Assembly (NCBI RefSeq): GCF_003347665.1
Contig: NZ_QDGA01000002.1
Span: forward strand, 1-64,000
DNA length: 64,000 nt
Origin: Microvirga calopogonii
GTDB lineage: Bacteria > Pseudomonadota > Alphaproteobacteria > Rhizobiales > Beijerinckiaceae
Direction: 5' to 3'
The stretch's first letter is position 1. Every line of letters begins with the position of its first letter. Shown here in pieces: positions 28,318 to 38,573 of the stretch. The notes beneath the pieces are model-generated. The model made no database searches and had not been told where the DNA came from. It saw nothing but the letters and a program-made list of their open reading frames with translations. The position numbers were made by a program, and so were the translations under genes.

Positions 28318-29223
28318 ATGGCCAGGATGGACGTCAACCGCTCCGGCGAGATGGAGGTCTTCGTGCGGGCCGTCGATCTGGGCGGTTTTTCCGCCGCTGC
28401 GCGCGCCCTGCGGATGACCCCGTCGGCCGTGAGCAAGCTCATTGCGCGGCTGGAGGCGCGCCTGGGCGCCCGCCTCGTCAACCGCTCGACCCGCAAGCTC
28501 CAGCTGACGCCGGAGGGTGCGGCCTTCTACGACCGCTCGCTGCGCATCCTGGCCGATCTCGACGAGGCCGAGCGCAGCGCCGCCTCGGGAGCGGCGCCGC
28601 GCGGCCGCCTGCGGGTGAACACGAACGTGCCCTTCGGAACGCATTACCTCCTCCCGCTCCTGCCCGGCTTTCTCGACCGTCACCCCGAAGTGACCGTGGA
28701 GGTCACGTCGACCGATACGGTGGTCGACCTGCTCGAGGATCGCGCCGACGTCGCCATCCGCGTCGGGCCCTTGAAATCCTCGCAGCTCGTGGCGCGCAAG
28801 CTCGGCGAGAGCCGAATGATGCTGGTGGCGGCCCCGTCCTATCTGGAGAGGCGCGGCGCGCCGCGGACTCCGGAGGACCTCGCCCGCCACAACCTTCTCG
28901 GCTTCAGCTTCGCCCGCCAGAGCAACGGCTGGCCGTTTCAGGACGGAAACGGCCATGTCAGCGCCGTCGTGCCGACCGGCAACGCGCAGGTGAGCGACGG
29001 CGAGTCCATGCGTCTGCTGGTGCTCACCGGCCTCGGCATCAGTCGTCTGTCGCAATTCCACATCGGACCCGATGTGAAGGCCGGTCGCCTCGTTCCCGTG
29101 CTGGAGGCCTACAATCCCGGCGACACGGAGAGCATCCATGCGGTCTATGTCGGCGGCGGCCACCTGCCTGCGCGGGTCCGCGCCTTTTTGGACTATCTCG
29201 TCGAGAACGTTCGGCTCGATTGA
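28318..29223 (+). CDS. LysR family transcriptional regulator
   Basis: 301 aa. The N-terminal winged helix (about 10-70, FVRAVDLGGFSAAARALRMTPSAVSKLIARLE) and the substrate-binding effector domain (about 95-295) are of the CrgA/PBP2 type. A second start at 28327 (MDVNRSGEME) is possible. It is divergent from the MFS exporter gene, the usual arrangement for a regulator and its target; the inducer is unknown. Confidence 0.92.
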   Translation: MARMDVNRSGEMEVFVRAVDLGGFSAAARALRMTPSAVSKLIARLEARLGARLVNRSTRKLQLTPEGAAFYDRSLRILADLDEAERSAASGAAPRGRLRVNTNVPFGTHYLLPLLPGFLDRHPEVTVEVTSTDTVVDLLEDRADVAIRVGPLKSSQLVARKLGESRMMLVAAPSYLERRGAPRTPEDLARHNLLGFSFARQSNGWPFQDGNGHVSAVVPTGNAQVSDGESMRLLVLTGLGISRLSQFHIGPDVKAGRLVPVLEAYNPGDTESIHAVYVGGGHLPARVRAFLDYLVENVRLD

Positions 29224-29319
29224 GCAGAGTTGCTCCTGGTTTCGTTATTGGACAGGGTTGTTCTCGACGCTTTAGGCGCAAGCCGTTCACCGTAAGGTTC
29301 TCGTCGCAAGGAGTTCTCC

Positions 29320-30540
29320 ATGGATCGGCCGGGAAGCAGCCTGAAGCCTCGACATCGCATCTCGTTGATGCGTCGCTTCTTCGACAGCGAGGCCTCTGGC
29401 GGCATGATCCTCATGGGCGTGACGGTGATTGCCCTCGCGGTCGCCAACTCGCCTGTGGCCGGTCTCTATTTCAGTGTCCTGAAAACCTACATCCTGGGCC
29501 TGAGCGTCCTGCACTGGATCAACGATGCGCTCATGGCCGTGTTCTTCCTGCTGGTGGGGCTCGAGATCAAGCGCGAGATGCTCGACGGGCAGCTCTCCAC
29601 CTGGCCGCGCCGGATCCTGCCCGGCATCGCGGCTCTCGGCGGCATGATCGTGCCGGCTCTGATCTATCTCGCCATCACCCGGAACGAGCCGCAGCTTCAT
29701 CACGGCTGGGCGATCCCAACCGCCACCGACATCGCCTTTGCGCTCGGCGTGCTGGCGATCCTCGGCCCGAGGGTGCCGAAATCCCTCACCATCTTCCTGA
29801 CGGCGCTGGCCATCCTCGACGATCTCGGGGCGATCATCATCATCGCGCTCTTCTACACGAGCGACCTCTCGCTCCCGATGCTCGGCGCAGCGGCTCTCTG
29901 CCTGCTCGTCCTCGTCGCGCTCAACCGCTTGAACGTGACGGCGCTCGCGCCCTATCTCGTCATCGGGGCGGTGCTGTGGTTCTTCGTCCTGAAATCCGGC
30001 ATCCACGCGACCCTCGCGGGCGTGACGCTGGCACTCACGATCCCGCTCCAGGCCAAGCCGAAGAAGAGCAGGGCCGAGGATGCGCCCCTGCATCGGCTGG
30101 AGCATGCCATCCAGCCCTGGGTCGCTTATGCGATCATTCCGATCTTCGGTTTCGCCAATGCGGGCGTCCCGCTCTCAGGTCTGTCGCTCGATGCCATCTC
30201 AAGTCCCCTGCCTATGGGCATCGCTTTAGGCCTCTTCATCGGCAAGCAGGTGGGCGTCTATGCCTTCTCCTACGCGGCCGTCCATCTCGGCTTCGCCGAC
30301 CTGCCCGCGGGCGCCACACGGCTTCAATGCTACGGCGTCGCGCTGCTCTGCGGGATCGGTTTCACCATGAGCCTGTTCATCGGCGCCCTCGCCTTCCCCG
30401 GTCAGGAGGACCTCATGAACGCCACCAAGATCGGCGTTCTCATGGGCTCGGCCCTCTCGGCGCTCGCGGGATATTTGGTGCTCAGCGTCGCGCCCCGGGA
30501 GCAGCCGCTCAAGCCCTCGCGGCCAGCAGCATATAATTGA
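29320..30540 (+). CDS. nhaA: Na+/H+ antiporter NhaA
   Basis: 406 aa inner-membrane antiporter exchanging sodium for protons in pH and salt homeostasis. The essential aspartate pair is Asp167-Asp168 in [10 protein letters not shown], matching Asp163/Asp164 of E. coli Nha[19 protein letters not shown] and FANAGVPLS are further signatures. A strong AAGGAG site precedes ATG 29320. The last 32 bp overlap the convergent ubiG gene. Confidence 0.97.
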   Translation: MDRPGSSLKPRHRISLMRRFFDSEASGGMILMGVTVIALAVANSPVAGLYFSVLKTYILGLSVLHWINDALMAVFFLLVGLEIKREMLDGQLSTWPRRILPGIAALGGMIVPALIYLAITRNEPQLHHGWAIPTATDIAFALGVLAILGPRVPKSLTIFLTALAILDDLGAIIIIALFYTSDLSLPMLGAAALCLLVLVALNRLNVTALAPYLVIGAVLWFFVLKSGIHATLAGVTLALTIPLQAKPKKSRAEDAPLHRLEHAIQPWVAYAIIPIFGFANAGVPLSGLSLDAISSPLPMGIALGLFIGKQVGVYAFSYAAVHLGFADLPAGATRLQCYGVALLCGIGFTMSLFIGALAFPGQEDLMNATKIGVLMGSALSALAGYLVLSVAPREQPLKPSRPAAYN

Positions 30541-31237
30541 CGGCCGTATCGCCCGACAGGGACCAGCTGTCCCGCAGCGGGTTGTAGGCCACGCCGGTGA
30601 GGTCGTTGACGGAAAAGCCCGCCGCCCGGATGGCGTCGGTCAGCTCGTCGGGGGTGACGAACTTGTCCCATTCGTGGGTGCCCTTGGGCAGCCAGCGGAG
30701 GATGTATTCGGCGCCCACGATGGCGGACGCGAAGGAACGCAGGGTCCGGTTGATCGTCGCCATGACGAGGCACCCGCCGGGCTTCACCCCTTCAGCGCAG
30801 GCGTTCACGAAGGCCTGCCGGTCCGCCACATGCTCGACCACCTCCATGGCGAGCACCATGTCGAAAGTCTCCCCCCGGGCGACCACGTCCTCCACGGTCT
30901 CGTTGCGGTAGTCGACCGGGATTCTGGCCCGCTCCGCATGCAGCCGGGCCACGGAAATATTGGTTGGCGCCGGATCGAGCCCGGTCACCTTGGCGCCCAG
31001 GCGTGCGAGCGGCTCCGACAACACGCCGCCGCCGCAGCCCACGTCGAGGATCGTGATTCCGTCCAGGGAGCGGGCCGAACGCGGATCGCGCCCGAACCGG
31101 CGGCAGGCCTCGTCCCGGATATAGGCCAGCCGCACCGGGTTGAACTTGTGCAGGACCTTCATGGGCCCCTTCGGGTCCCACCAGGTCTCGGCGATCTTCT
31201 CGAAACGGGCGACCTCGGCCGGGTCGATGGTCGTCAT
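30509..31237 (-). CDS. ubiG: Bifunctional 2-polyprenyl-6-hydroxyphenol methylase / 3-demethylubiquinol 3-O-methyltransferase
   Basis: 242 aa. UbiG carries out both O-methylations of ubiquinone synthesis. The SAM-binding motif DVGCGGG is at residues 65-71, and the N-terminus [27 protein letters not shown] is the hallmark of UbiG. GGAGG lies 7 bp before the ATG. Upstream, toward lysC, is a family A repeat. In many alphaproteobacteria ubiG and lysC are divergent neighbours, as here. Confidence 0.97.
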   Translation of the reverse strand: MTTIDPAEVARFEKIAETWWDPKGPMKVLHKFNPVRLAYIRDEACRRFGRDPRSARSLDGITILDVGCGGGVLSEPLARLGAKVTGLDPAPTNISVARLHAERARIPVDYRNETVEDVVARGETFDMVLAMEVVEHVADRQAFVNACAEGVKPGGCLVMATINRTLRSFASAIVGAEYILRWLPKGTHEWDKFVTPDELTDAIRAAGFSVNDLTGVAYNPLRDSWSLSGDTAVNYMLLAARA

Positions 31238-31305
31238 GAGATCCTCCGCGGAGATTCCCTCTTCCTTGCGGAAGGGGTTGGGGTGGCTCGACCGGGTGAG
31301 ACCTT

Positions 31306-31398
31306 CACGTCATGGCCGGCCTTGTGCCGGCCATCCCGCTTCGAAGAGCCCTGCGCTTCTCACATCGGGATCACCGGCACAAGGCCGGTGATGACGTG
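31306..31398. repeat. Palindromic intergenic repeat, family A copy 2
   Basis: CACGTCATGGCCGGC-cttgt-GCCGGCCAT hairpin, about 30 bp spacer, then ATCACCGGC-acaag-GCCGGTGATGACGTG. The outer ends CACGTCAT/ATGACGTG are perfect reverse complements. It sits in the 270 bp between divergent ubiG and lysC. Confidence 0.9.
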
Positions 31399-31507
31399 CG
31401 GGTAAAACTGCGCGTTGACAGGGCGAGGCCCTACCGTCATGTATACGCGCCTTTTCGCGGCGCGAAGGGGCTAAATTTCTCAAATCTCACCACGGCCTTC
31501 CTCGCCC

Positions 31508-32746
31508 ATGCCCCGTCTCGTCATGAAGTTCGGCGGAACATCCGTCGCCACCGTAGAGCGCATCCGCAACGTGGCGCGGCACGTCAAACGCGAGGTCGAG
31601 GCCGGCTATGGCGTGGCCGTCGTCGTATCCGCCATGGCGGGCAAGACCAACGAGCTCGTCGGCTGGGTGAAAGAGGCCAACGCCCTCTACGATTCGAAGG
31701 AATACGACGTAGTCGTCGCCTCGGGCGAGCAGGTCACGTCGGGCCTCCTGGCCATCGCCCTGCAGGAGATGGGCCTGAAGGCCCGCTCGTGGCAGGGCTG
31801 GCAGATCCCGATCATGACCTCCGACGCCCATGGCTCGGCGCGAATCGCCGCCATCGACGGCACCGGGATCCTCAAGGGCTTCACCGACAACAAGGAAGTG
31901 GCCGTCGTGTCCGGCTTCCAGGGCATGCACCAGCCCACGGGCCGCGTGACGACGCTCGGCCGCGGCGGCTCGGACACCAGCGCCGTGGCGCTCGCAGCCG
32001 CCATCCAGGCCGAGCGCTGCGACATCTACACGGACGTGGACGGCGTCTACACCACCGATCCGCGCATCGTGCCCAAGGCCCGACGCCTGGATAAGGTGTC
32101 CTACGAGGAAATGCTGGAAATGGCCTCGCTGGGGGCCAAGGTGCTCCAGGTGCGCTCGGTCGAGCTCGCCATGATGCACCGCGTGCCGACCTATGTGCGC
32201 TCCAGCTTCGACGATCCCGCCGATCCCAAGCTCGGCACCCTCATCTGCGACGAGGAAGACATCATGGAACAGCAGGTTGTCACGGGCATCGCCTATTCGC
32301 GCGACGAAGCCCAGATCACGCTGCGGGACATTGCGGACAAGCCGGGCATCGCCGCCTCGATCTTCGTGCCCCTGGCGGACGCCAACATCAACGTGGACAT
32401 GATCATCCAGGTCGTGTCCGACAATGCCGCCACCACGGACCTGACCTTTACCGTGCCCACCGCCGATTACGAGCGGGCCTGCGCGATCCTCAACTCCCAC
32501 CGGGACGAGATCGCCTTCAAGGAACTCCAGGGGGCGACCGACGTGGTGAAGGTCTCGGCCATCGGGGTCGGCATGCGCAGCCATGCGGGCGTCGCGGCGC
32601 GCGCCTTCAAGGCCTTGGCCGACAAGGGCATCAACATCCGGGCGATCACCACGTCGGAGATCAAATTCTCGGTCCTGATCGAATCGGCCTATACGGAGCT
32701 TGCGGTGCGCACGCTCCACTCGCTATACGGCCTTGATCAAGCCTGA
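31508..32746 (+). CDS. lysC: Aspartate kinase
   Basis: 412 aa. It phosphorylates aspartate, the first step to lysine, methionine and threonine. The nucleotide-binding start MKFGGTSVA is at residues 6-14; LGRGGSDTSAVALA and the DVDGVYTTDPR loop follow. Two C-terminal ACT regions from about residue 265 suggest feedback inhibition by lysine and/or threonine. It is followed by ptsP in the conserved lysC-ptsP-prfA-prmC order. Confidence 0.97.
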   Translation: MPRLVMKFGGTSVATVERIRNVARHVKREVEAGYGVAVVVSAMAGKTNELVGWVKEANALYDSKEYDVVVASGEQVTSGLLAIALQEMGLKARSWQGWQIPIMTSDAHGSARIAAIDGTGILKGFTDNKEVAVVSGFQGMHQPTGRVTTLGRGGSDTSAVALAAAIQAERCDIYTDVDGVYTTDPRIVPKARRLDKVSYEEMLEMASLGAKVLQVRSVELAMMHRVPTYVRSSFDDPADPKLGTLICDEEDIMEQQVVTGIAYSRDEAQITLRDIADKPGIAASIFVPLADANINVDMIIQVVSDNAATTDLTFTVPTADYERACAILNSHRDEIAFKELQGATDVVKVSAIGVGMRSHAGVAARAFKALADKGINIRAITTSEIKFSVLIESAYTELAVRTLHSLYGLDQA

Positions 32747-32834
32747 TTGACGAAGGAACCGTCGGGCTGCGACATTTATAATAGGTAGCCGCTGGTTCGC
32801 TTCGCCGGCTCATGAAGGACGGGAACTTTAGCTC

Positions 32835-35102
32835 ATGCCAAGTGCTCCCGGCGGTCCGCGCCTTCTGCTGCGCCGCCTCCGCGAGATCATGGCGGAGCCG
32901 GTCGGGGCGCAGGACCGCCTCGACAAGATCGTCACGCAGATCGCCGCCAACATGGTGGCGGAGGTGTGCTCCGTCTATGTGATGCGCGGCGACGGCGTGC
33001 TCGAACTGTTCGCCACCGAAGGCCTGAACCGGGAAGCCGTCCACCTCACCATCATGCGCTCGGGCGAGGGCCTCGTGGGTCTCATCGCCTCGACGGCCGA
33101 GCCCCTGGCTTTGTCCGACGCGCAAAGCCACCCGGCCTTCTCCTACAAGCCGGAGACGGGCGAAGAGATCTACCACGCCTTCCTGGGCGTGCCGCTGCTG
33201 CGCGCCGGCAACACGCTCGGCGTCCTGGTCGTCCAGAACCGCACCTACCGGGTCTATGCCGAGGAAGAGGTCGAGGCGCTCCAGACCACCGCCATGGTGG
33301 TGGCCGAAATGCTCGCCACCGGCGAGCTGCAGGCCCTGGCGCCGGTGGATACCGGCATCGCGCTGCGCCGTCCGGTCTACCAGAAGGGCGTCGCGCTGGC
33401 CGACGGCGTGGGCCTGGGCCATGTGGTGCTCCACGAGCCCCGCGTGGTCGTCAAGAACCTCATCGCCGAGAACATCGAGGCGGAGCTCCAGCGGCTCGAT
33501 TCGGCCATCGCCGAGGTGCGCCTGTCGATCGACGAGCTGATCGAGCGCGGCGACGTGGCCCATCACGGCGAGCACCGGGAGGTCCTGGAGACCTTCCGCA
33601 TGTTCGCCCACGACCAGGGCTGGCTCCGGCGCATGCGCGAGGCGGTCACGTCGGGTCTGACCGCCGAGGCGGCCGTGGAACGGGTGCAGTCGGACAACCG
33701 GGCCCGGATGCTGCGCCAGACCGACCCCTACCTGCGCGAGCGCCTGCACGATCTCGACGACCTCGCCAACCGCCTGCTGCACCGCCTCGTCGGGCGCGAC
33801 CTGGTGGTCGAGCGGAAGCACCTGCCCGAGAACGCCATCCTGGTGGCCCGGTCCATGGGACCGGCGGCGCTCCTCGACTACGACCGCTCGCGCCTGCGCG
33901 GCCTCGTGCTCGAAGAGGGCGGCCCGACGAGCCACATCGCCATCGTGGCCCGCGCCCTCGGGATCCCGGCCGTGGGCGAGGTGTCGAACGCGACCTCCCT
34001 GACGGAGCCGGGCGACGCGATCATCGTCGACGGCGCGGCCGGCGAGGTGCAGATCAGGCCCAATCCCGACGTGGAGGCCGCCTATGCCGAGAAGGCGCGC
34101 CTGCGCGCCCGCCGGCAGGAGCAGTACCTCAAGCTGCGCGACGTGCCCTCCGTCACCAAGGACGGGGTGGAGGTCACCCTGCAGATCAATGCTGGCCTCG
34201 TGGTCGACCTGCCGCATCTGGCGGAGACCGGGGCTGCGGGCGTCGGCCTGTTCCGGACCGAGCTGCAGTTCATGATCGCCGAGCGCATGCCCTCGGCGTC
34301 CGAGCAGCAGGCGCTCTACAGCACCGTCTTCGCGGAGGCGGGCGGGCGGCCCGTCACCTTCCGCACCCTCGATATCGGGGGCGACAAGATCCTGCCCTAC
34401 ATGCAGTCCGTCGAGGAGGAGAACCCGGCGCTCGGCTGGCGGGCCATCCGCATCGGCCTCGACCGTCCGGGCCTGCTGCGCGCCCAGGTCCGCGCCCTCC
34501 TCAAGGCCGCGGCCGGGCGCCCGCTCAAGATCATGTTCCCGATGGTGGCGACCTGCGACGAGTTCGAGCGCGCCAAGCAGATCGTCGAGCGGGAGAAGGC
34601 GCATCTCGCCACTCACGGCCATCCGCTGCCGTCGGACCTGAAGCTCGGCGTCATGCTGGAGGTGCCTTCGCTCCTGTTCCAGCTCAAGGAAATCTGCGAA
34701 AGCGCCGATTTCATCTCGCTCGGCACGAACGATCTGATGCAGTTCTTCTTCGCCATCGACCGGGAGAACCGGCGCGTGGCGGACCGCTTCGACCCCTTGA
34801 GCGCGCCCATGCTGCGGGCCCTCAGCATGGTGGCCGAGCAGGCCCAGGCCGCCGGCTGCACCGCCACCGTCTGCGGCGAGATCGGCGGGCGTCCCCTCGA
34901 GGCCATGGCCCTGATCGGCCTCGGCTTCCGCTCGCTCTCCATGTCCCCGGCGGCCATCGGGCCGGTCAAGGCCATGCTGCTGGAAATGAACGTCGCGGAA
35001 CTCAGCGCCCTGATCCGCGAGGAGCTGAAGAACGCCGGGGGCGGCGAAACGCTGCGCCCGAAGCTTGCCCATTTTGCGGAAACCCGTGGTATTCCGGTCT
35101 GA
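32835..35102 (+). CDS. ptsP: Phosphoenolpyruvate-protein phosphotransferase of the nitrogen PTS (EI-Ntr)
   Basis: 755 aa. An N-terminal GAF sensory domain (about 15-165) precedes the enzyme I module. The phospho-histidine is His367 in [20 protein letters not shown], followed by the PEP-binding TIM barrel with FRTELQFM and TLDIGGDK. It transfers phosphate from PEP to NPr, linking nitrogen status to potassium and stress control. A TATAAT box at 32777-32782 lies upstream, but without a -35 element at 17 bp. Its stop TGA overlaps the prfA ATG by one base. Confidence 0.96.
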   Translation: MPSAPGGPRLLLRRLREIMAEPVGAQDRLDKIVTQIAANMVAEVCSVYVMRGDGVLELFATEGLNREAVHLTIMRSGEGLVGLIASTAEPLALSDAQSHPAFSYKPETGEEIYHAFLGVPLLRAGNTLGVLVVQNRTYRVYAEEEVEALQTTAMVVAEMLATGELQALAPVDTGIALRRPVYQKGVALADGVGLGHVVLHEPRVVVKNLIAENIEAELQRLDSAIAEVRLSIDELIERGDVAHHGEHREVLETFRMFAHDQGWLRRMREAVTSGLTAEAAVERVQSDNRARMLRQTDPYLRERLHDLDDLANRLLHRLVGRDLVVERKHLPENAILVARSMGPAALLDYDRSRLRGLVLEEGGPTSHIAIVARALGIPAVGEVSNATSLTEPGDAIIVDGAAGEVQIRPNPDVEAAYAEKARLRARRQEQYLKLRDVPSVTKDGVEVTLQINAGLVVDLPHLAETGAAGVGLFRTELQFMIAERMPSASEQQALYSTVFAEAGGRPVTFRTLDIGGDKILPYMQSVEEENPALGWRAIRIGLDRPGLLRAQVRALLKAAAGRPLKIMFPMVATCDEFERAKQIVEREKAHLATHGHPLPSDLKLGVMLEVPSLLFQLKEICESADFISLGTNDLMQFFFAIDRENRRVADRFDPLSAPMLRALSMVAEQAQAAGCTATVCGEIGGRPLEAMALIGLGFRSLSMSPAAIGPVKAMLLEMNVAELSALIREELKNAGGGETLRPKLAHFAETRGIPV

Positions 35103-36190
35103 TGTCGATTGCGCCTCCCTCCGATCGCCTGAACGCCATTCTTGCCCGCCATGACATCATCACGGCGACGCTCAATGCAGGTCCCGATCCCGAAACCTTC
35201 GTCGCCCTCTCCCGCGAGCTCGCCGAGCTCGACGGCGTCGTGTCCGCCATCCGGGCCTACCGGGCCATGGAGGACAACCTGAACGGCCTTCAGGCCCTCA
35301 TCGACGATGCCTCGACCGATGCCGAGATGCGCTCTCTCGCCGAGGACGAGCTGCCCCAGGCAAGGGCAGATCTGGAAAGGGCCGCCCAGGACCTGCGCAT
35401 CATGCTCCTGCCCCGAGACGTGGCGGACGAGAAGAGCGCCATCCTGGAAATCCGCGCCGGCACCGGCGGCGACGAGGCCGCCCTCTTCGCCGGCGACCTG
35501 CTGCGCATGTACACCCGCTACGCCGACCTGAAGGGCTGGAAGGTCGAGATCGTGTCCGAGAGCGAGGGCACGGCCGGCGGCTACAAGGAAGTGGTGGCCG
35601 AGATCAAGGGACGCGGCGTCTTCGCCCGCCTCAAGTTCGAGAGCGGCGTCCACCGGGTCCAGCGCGTGCCGGACACGGAAACGCAAGGGCGCATCCACAC
35701 CTCGGCGGCCACCGTGGCCGTGCTGCCGGAGGCCGAGGACGTGGACGTGGTGCTCAACGACGCGGACCTGAAGATCGACACCATGCGGGCGCAGGGCGCC
35801 GGTGGCCAGCACGTGAACAAGACCGAATCGGCGATCCGCATCACCCACATCCCGACCGGCACGGTGGTGTTCGTCCAGGACGAGCGCTCCCAGCACAAGA
35901 ACCGCGCCCGCGCCATGGCCCTGCTACGCGCCCGCCTCTACGACGCCGAGCGGACCGCCAAGGATGCCGCCCGGGCGGCGGACCGCAAGGCCCAGGTGGG
36001 CTCCGGCGACCGCTCCGAGCGCATCCGCACCTACAACTTCCCGCAGGGGCGCGTGACCGACCACCGGATCAACCTGACCCTCTACAAGCTGGAAGAGGTG
36101 ATCGCCGGCAATGCCCTGGACGAGCTGATCGACGCCCTGATCACCGAACACCAGGCCGCCCAGCTCGCCGCCCAGGACCAGGCGGCGTGA
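35102..36190 (+). CDS. prfA: Peptide chain release factor 1
   Basis: 362 aa. RF1 reads UAA and UAG stop codons. The GGQ catalytic motif is Gly234-Gly235-Gln236 (GAGGQHVNK), and the stop-codon recognition tripeptide is PDT in [18 protein letters not shown], where E. coli has PAT. The ATG overlaps the ptsP stop codon (TGATG), implying translational coupling. PrmC, which methylates the GGQ glutamine, is encoded 4 bp downstream. Confidence 0.98.
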   Translation: MSIAPPSDRLNAILARHDIITATLNAGPDPETFVALSRELAELDGVVSAIRAYRAMEDNLNGLQALIDDASTDAEMRSLAEDELPQARADLERAAQDLRIMLLPRDVADEKSAILEIRAGTGGDEAALFAGDLLRMYTRYADLKGWKVEIVSESEGTAGGYKEVVAEIKGRGVFARLKFESGVHRVQRVPDTETQGRIHTSAATVAVLPEAEDVDVVLNDADLKIDTMRAQGAGGQHVNKTESAIRITHIPTGTVVFVQDERSQHKNRARAMALLRARLYDAERTAKDAARAADRKAQVGSGDRSERIRTYNFPQGRVTDHRINLTLYKLEEVIAGNALDELIDALITEHQAAQLAAQDQAA

Positions 36191-36194
36191 TCGG

Positions 36195-37061
36195 GTGACA
36201 AGGTCTCGCGTCCTGAAGACCCGTGCCGAGGCCCTGAGAGACCTGCGCCGGACCCTCGCGGAGGCGGGCTTCGAGACCGCGGCCCTGGATGCCCGCCTTC
36301 TCCTTCTCACGGCCTCAGGAATCTCGGCGACGGATCTGATCACCCGGCCGGATACTCCCCTGTCGGCCGACGAGGCCGAGACGCTCGCGGCCTTCAGCCG
36401 CCGCCGCCTTGCCCATGAGCCGGTCGCCCGGATCGTCGGCACGCGGGAGTTCTGGGGCCTGCCCTTCCGCCTCTCCCCCGAGACCCTGGTGCCCCGTCCC
36501 GATACGGAAACCGTCGTCGAGACCGCGCTCGACCTCATCCCCGACCGGCGGGCGCCCCTCAGGATCGTCGATTTCGGTACCGGATCGGGTTGCATCCTGG
36601 TGGCGCTCCTCCACGAGCTGCCCCGGGCGACGGGACTTGGAATCGACCTGTCCTTCGGAGCCCTGGTGACGGCCCGCGCCAATGCGGCCGAGAACGGGGT
36701 CGGCGACCGCTCCCGCTTCGCCCTGTCCCGCTGGGCCGATGCGGTCTCCGGCCCGTTCGACCTGATCGTCTCGAACCCGCCCTACATCGCCTCCGGGGTC
36801 ATCCCGGCCCTCGACGAGGAGGTGCGCGAGCACGACCCGCGGCTTGCCCTCGACGGCGGCCCGGATGGCCTCGAGCCCTATCGGATCCTCTTGAGCGAAG
36901 CCCGGCGGCTGCTCGTGCCCGGAGGGCTCATCGTGGTCGAGATCGGCTACGATCAGGCCGACGATTTAGTCGGTCTCGCGGGGGCTCATGGCCTTGAAAT
37001 CCTGCGAATCGCCCACGATCTATCGGGCAACCCCCGCTGCATCGCCATGAAGCGATCGTGA
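36195..37061 (+). CDS. prmC: Peptide chain release factor N5-glutamine methyltransferase
   Basis: 288 aa. It methylates the glutamine of the GGQ motif in release factors. The SAM-binding motif FGTGSGCILVALL and the substrate-binding NPPY at residues 194-197 are intact. GTG at 36195 is taken as start, 4 bp after the prfA stop. Confidence 0.96.
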   Translation: MTRSRVLKTRAEALRDLRRTLAEAGFETAALDARLLLLTASGISATDLITRPDTPLSADEAETLAAFSRRRLAHEPVARIVGTREFWGLPFRLSPETLVPRPDTETVVETALDLIPDRRAPLRIVDFGTGSGCILVALLHELPRATGLGIDLSFGALVTARANAAENGVGDRSRFALSRWADAVSGPFDLIVSNPPYIASGVIPALDEEVREHDPRLALDGGPDGLEPYRILLSEARRLLVPGGLIVVEIGYDQADDLVGLAGAHGLEILRIAHDLSGNPRCIAMKRS

Positions 37062-37422
37062 TGGACCGGATGCGTCTTTTGTGTCCCAGGGCGGGATAAA
37101 GTCGGAATTACCCCTTGTTGGACCGAGCGGAACCCGCTAGATTCGGGTCTAGAGATCGTCCTCGGTCTAAACAAATCGGCCGCCCCTCGGGGGCATGCCG
37201 GAAGACCAAACGATATCAATCGCGCAGGCAGGGGCTTTTGAAACAGAAACAGCCTGGCGCGATTATCTGAACCCGACACTGAAGGATGGCCGGAAGCCTC
37301 GAAAGGCTATGGCTGAATGTCAGACGGTTGCCACGCGAACGGTGGGCGTTGAGCCCGTTCGGTGAATATTGGCTTGCAAATCGCGTGGGCATGAAGAACC
37401 AGCGAGGCTCATAGAGCGAACA
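37062..37422. other. 361 bp intergenic region, probable 5' leader of the DUF4167 gene
   Basis: No open frame worth calling. It contains a candidate three-way-junction RNA (37121-37167) and a strong short hairpin GCCCC-tcg-GGGGC near 37182-37194. The remaining 200 bp before the DUF4167 start show nothing I recognise. Confidence 0.5.
37121..37167 (+). ncRNA. Candidate structured leader element (three-way junction)
   Basis: GACCGA (37121-37126) pairs with TCGGTC (37162-37167). Inside are two small hairpins, GCGG-aac-CCGC (37127-37137) and TAGA-ttcggg-TCTA (37138-37151). This is a compact cloverleaf-like fold but not a known family to me. Chance pairing in GC-rich DNA is possible. Confidence 0.25.
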
Positions 37423-38490
37423 ATGAGACCAGGACAAAACAGGCGGATGCGCGGTCGTAACAACAACAACCGCAACAATAAGGGGCCCAATCCCCTCACG
37501 AAGAGCTATGAGTCGAACGGCCCGGACGTGAAGATCCGCGGCACGGCTCAGCATATCGCCGAGAAATACAGCCAGCTCGCCCGCGACGCGCAGTCGAGCG
37601 GCGACCCGGTGGCGGCCGAGAACTATTTCCAGCACGCCGAGCACTATTTCCGCATCATCGCCGCCGCCCAGGAGCAGCTGCGCGAGCAGTACGGCTACCA
37701 GCAGCGGTCCTTCGATGAGGAAGGCGGCGAGGACGAAGGCTTCGGCCAGGGCGAGCGCCAGGGCTTCGACCGTTCCGGCGGCCAGGATTTCGGCAATGGC
37801 GACGAGCAGGATTTCGGCTCCCAGCCGCAGCCCTACGAGTCCCGCGGCGAGCGCAACGACCGCCCTTCCCGCTACGACCGTCAGGACCGTGGTGACCGCC
37901 AGGACCGCGGAGATCGTGGCGACCGGCAGGATCGGAACGACCGCCAGGATCGTGGCGATCGGAACGATCGCGGGGACCGTCGCGAGCGCTTCCAGCGCGA
38001 CCGGGGTCCGCGTCAGGACTACCAGCGCCAGGATTCGCAGCGACAGGATTCGCAGCGCCAGGACGAGCTACCCTACGAGGGCCGCCAGGACGGCGGCGAG
38101 CGCAATGAGCGCCCCGCCCGCTTCGACCGTGCCGAGCGCAACGACCGGGGCGACCGTCCGGAGCGCCAGGAGCGGAGCGACCGCTTCGAGCGTGGCGACC
38201 GTCCCGAGCGCCGTGAGCGCTTCCAGCGGGATCGTCGCCGCGAGGAGGCTGATGCACCCGAACAGGGCACCCTGCCGGCTTTCCTGACGAACCCGGTCCG
38301 TGCGCCGGCTCCTCCGGCTGCCGTCGAAGAGGCTCCGCCGGCCCCTCCGGTGGTGCAGGAAGCAGCCAATGACGAGGAGGCTCCCCGCCCCCGCCGTCGC
38401 CGCCGCACCCGCCAGGAAATGATCGATGCGGCCAATGCCGAGAAAGCCGACTTCGCGCCGGATCCGGCCGAGACCCCGGCAGCCGAATAA
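37423..38490 (+). CDS. DUF4167 domain protein with long Arg/Asp-rich low-complexity tail
   Basis: 355 aa. DUF4167 occupies about residues 5-92: an Asn/Arg-rich start (MRPGQNRRMRGRNNNNRNN), then KIRGTAQHIAEKY and AENYFQHAEHYFRI helices. Then come a Gly/Gln/acidic linker, a stretch (about 145-285) built from D-R-x-D-R-G-D-R, E-R and R-Q-D units, and a Pro/Ala-rich end with RRRRRTRQEM. This composition is typical of RNA-binding or condensing disordered proteins, but that is inference. It lies downstream of prmC, as in most Hyphomicrobiales. Confidence 0.92.
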   Translation: MRPGQNRRMRGRNNNNRNNKGPNPLTKSYESNGPDVKIRGTAQHIAEKYSQLARDAQSSGDPVAAENYFQHAEHYFRIIAAAQEQLREQYGYQQRSFDEEGGEDEGFGQGERQGFDRSGGQDFGNGDEQDFGSQPQPYESRGERNDRPSRYDRQDRGDRQDRGDRGDRQDRNDRQDRGDRNDRGDRRERFQRDRGPRQDYQRQDSQRQDSQRQDELPYEGRQDGGERNERPARFDRAERNDRGDRPERQERSDRFERGDRPERRERFQRDRRREEADAPEQGTLPAFLTNPVRAPAPPAAVEEAPPAPPVVQEAANDEEAPRPRRRRRTRQEMIDAANAEKADFAPDPAETPAAE

Positions 38491-38512
38491 GGCTTCATCA
38501 CAAACAAGACAG

Positions 38513-38540
38513 AAAGGGAGGGCTGAGCCCTCCCTTTTTT
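38513..38540 (+). terminator. Rho-independent terminator of the DUF4167 gene
   Basis: AAAGGGAGGGC (38513-38523) pairs with GCCCTCCCTTT (38527-38537) and is followed by further T residues. It starts 22 bp after the stop codon. Confidence 0.9.
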
Positions 38541-38573
38541 GTTGTCCAGGTGCCTGTCAGAGCTGACCTCCAC

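Noticed and set aside
32747..32782. Promoter TTGACG...TATAAT before ptsP
   Set aside because: Both hexamers are good but 24 bp apart, too far for a standard sigma70 promoter.
32661..35072. Long open frame (803 codons) opposite ptsP
   Set aside because: Antisense shadow of ptsP with biased composition and no family motif.
37850..38230. Tandem repeats that could be taken for a CRISPR-like or satellite array
   Set aside because: Repeats are short, irregular and codon-phased, and encode the Arg/Asp tract of the DUF4167 protein; there are no unique spacers of constant length.
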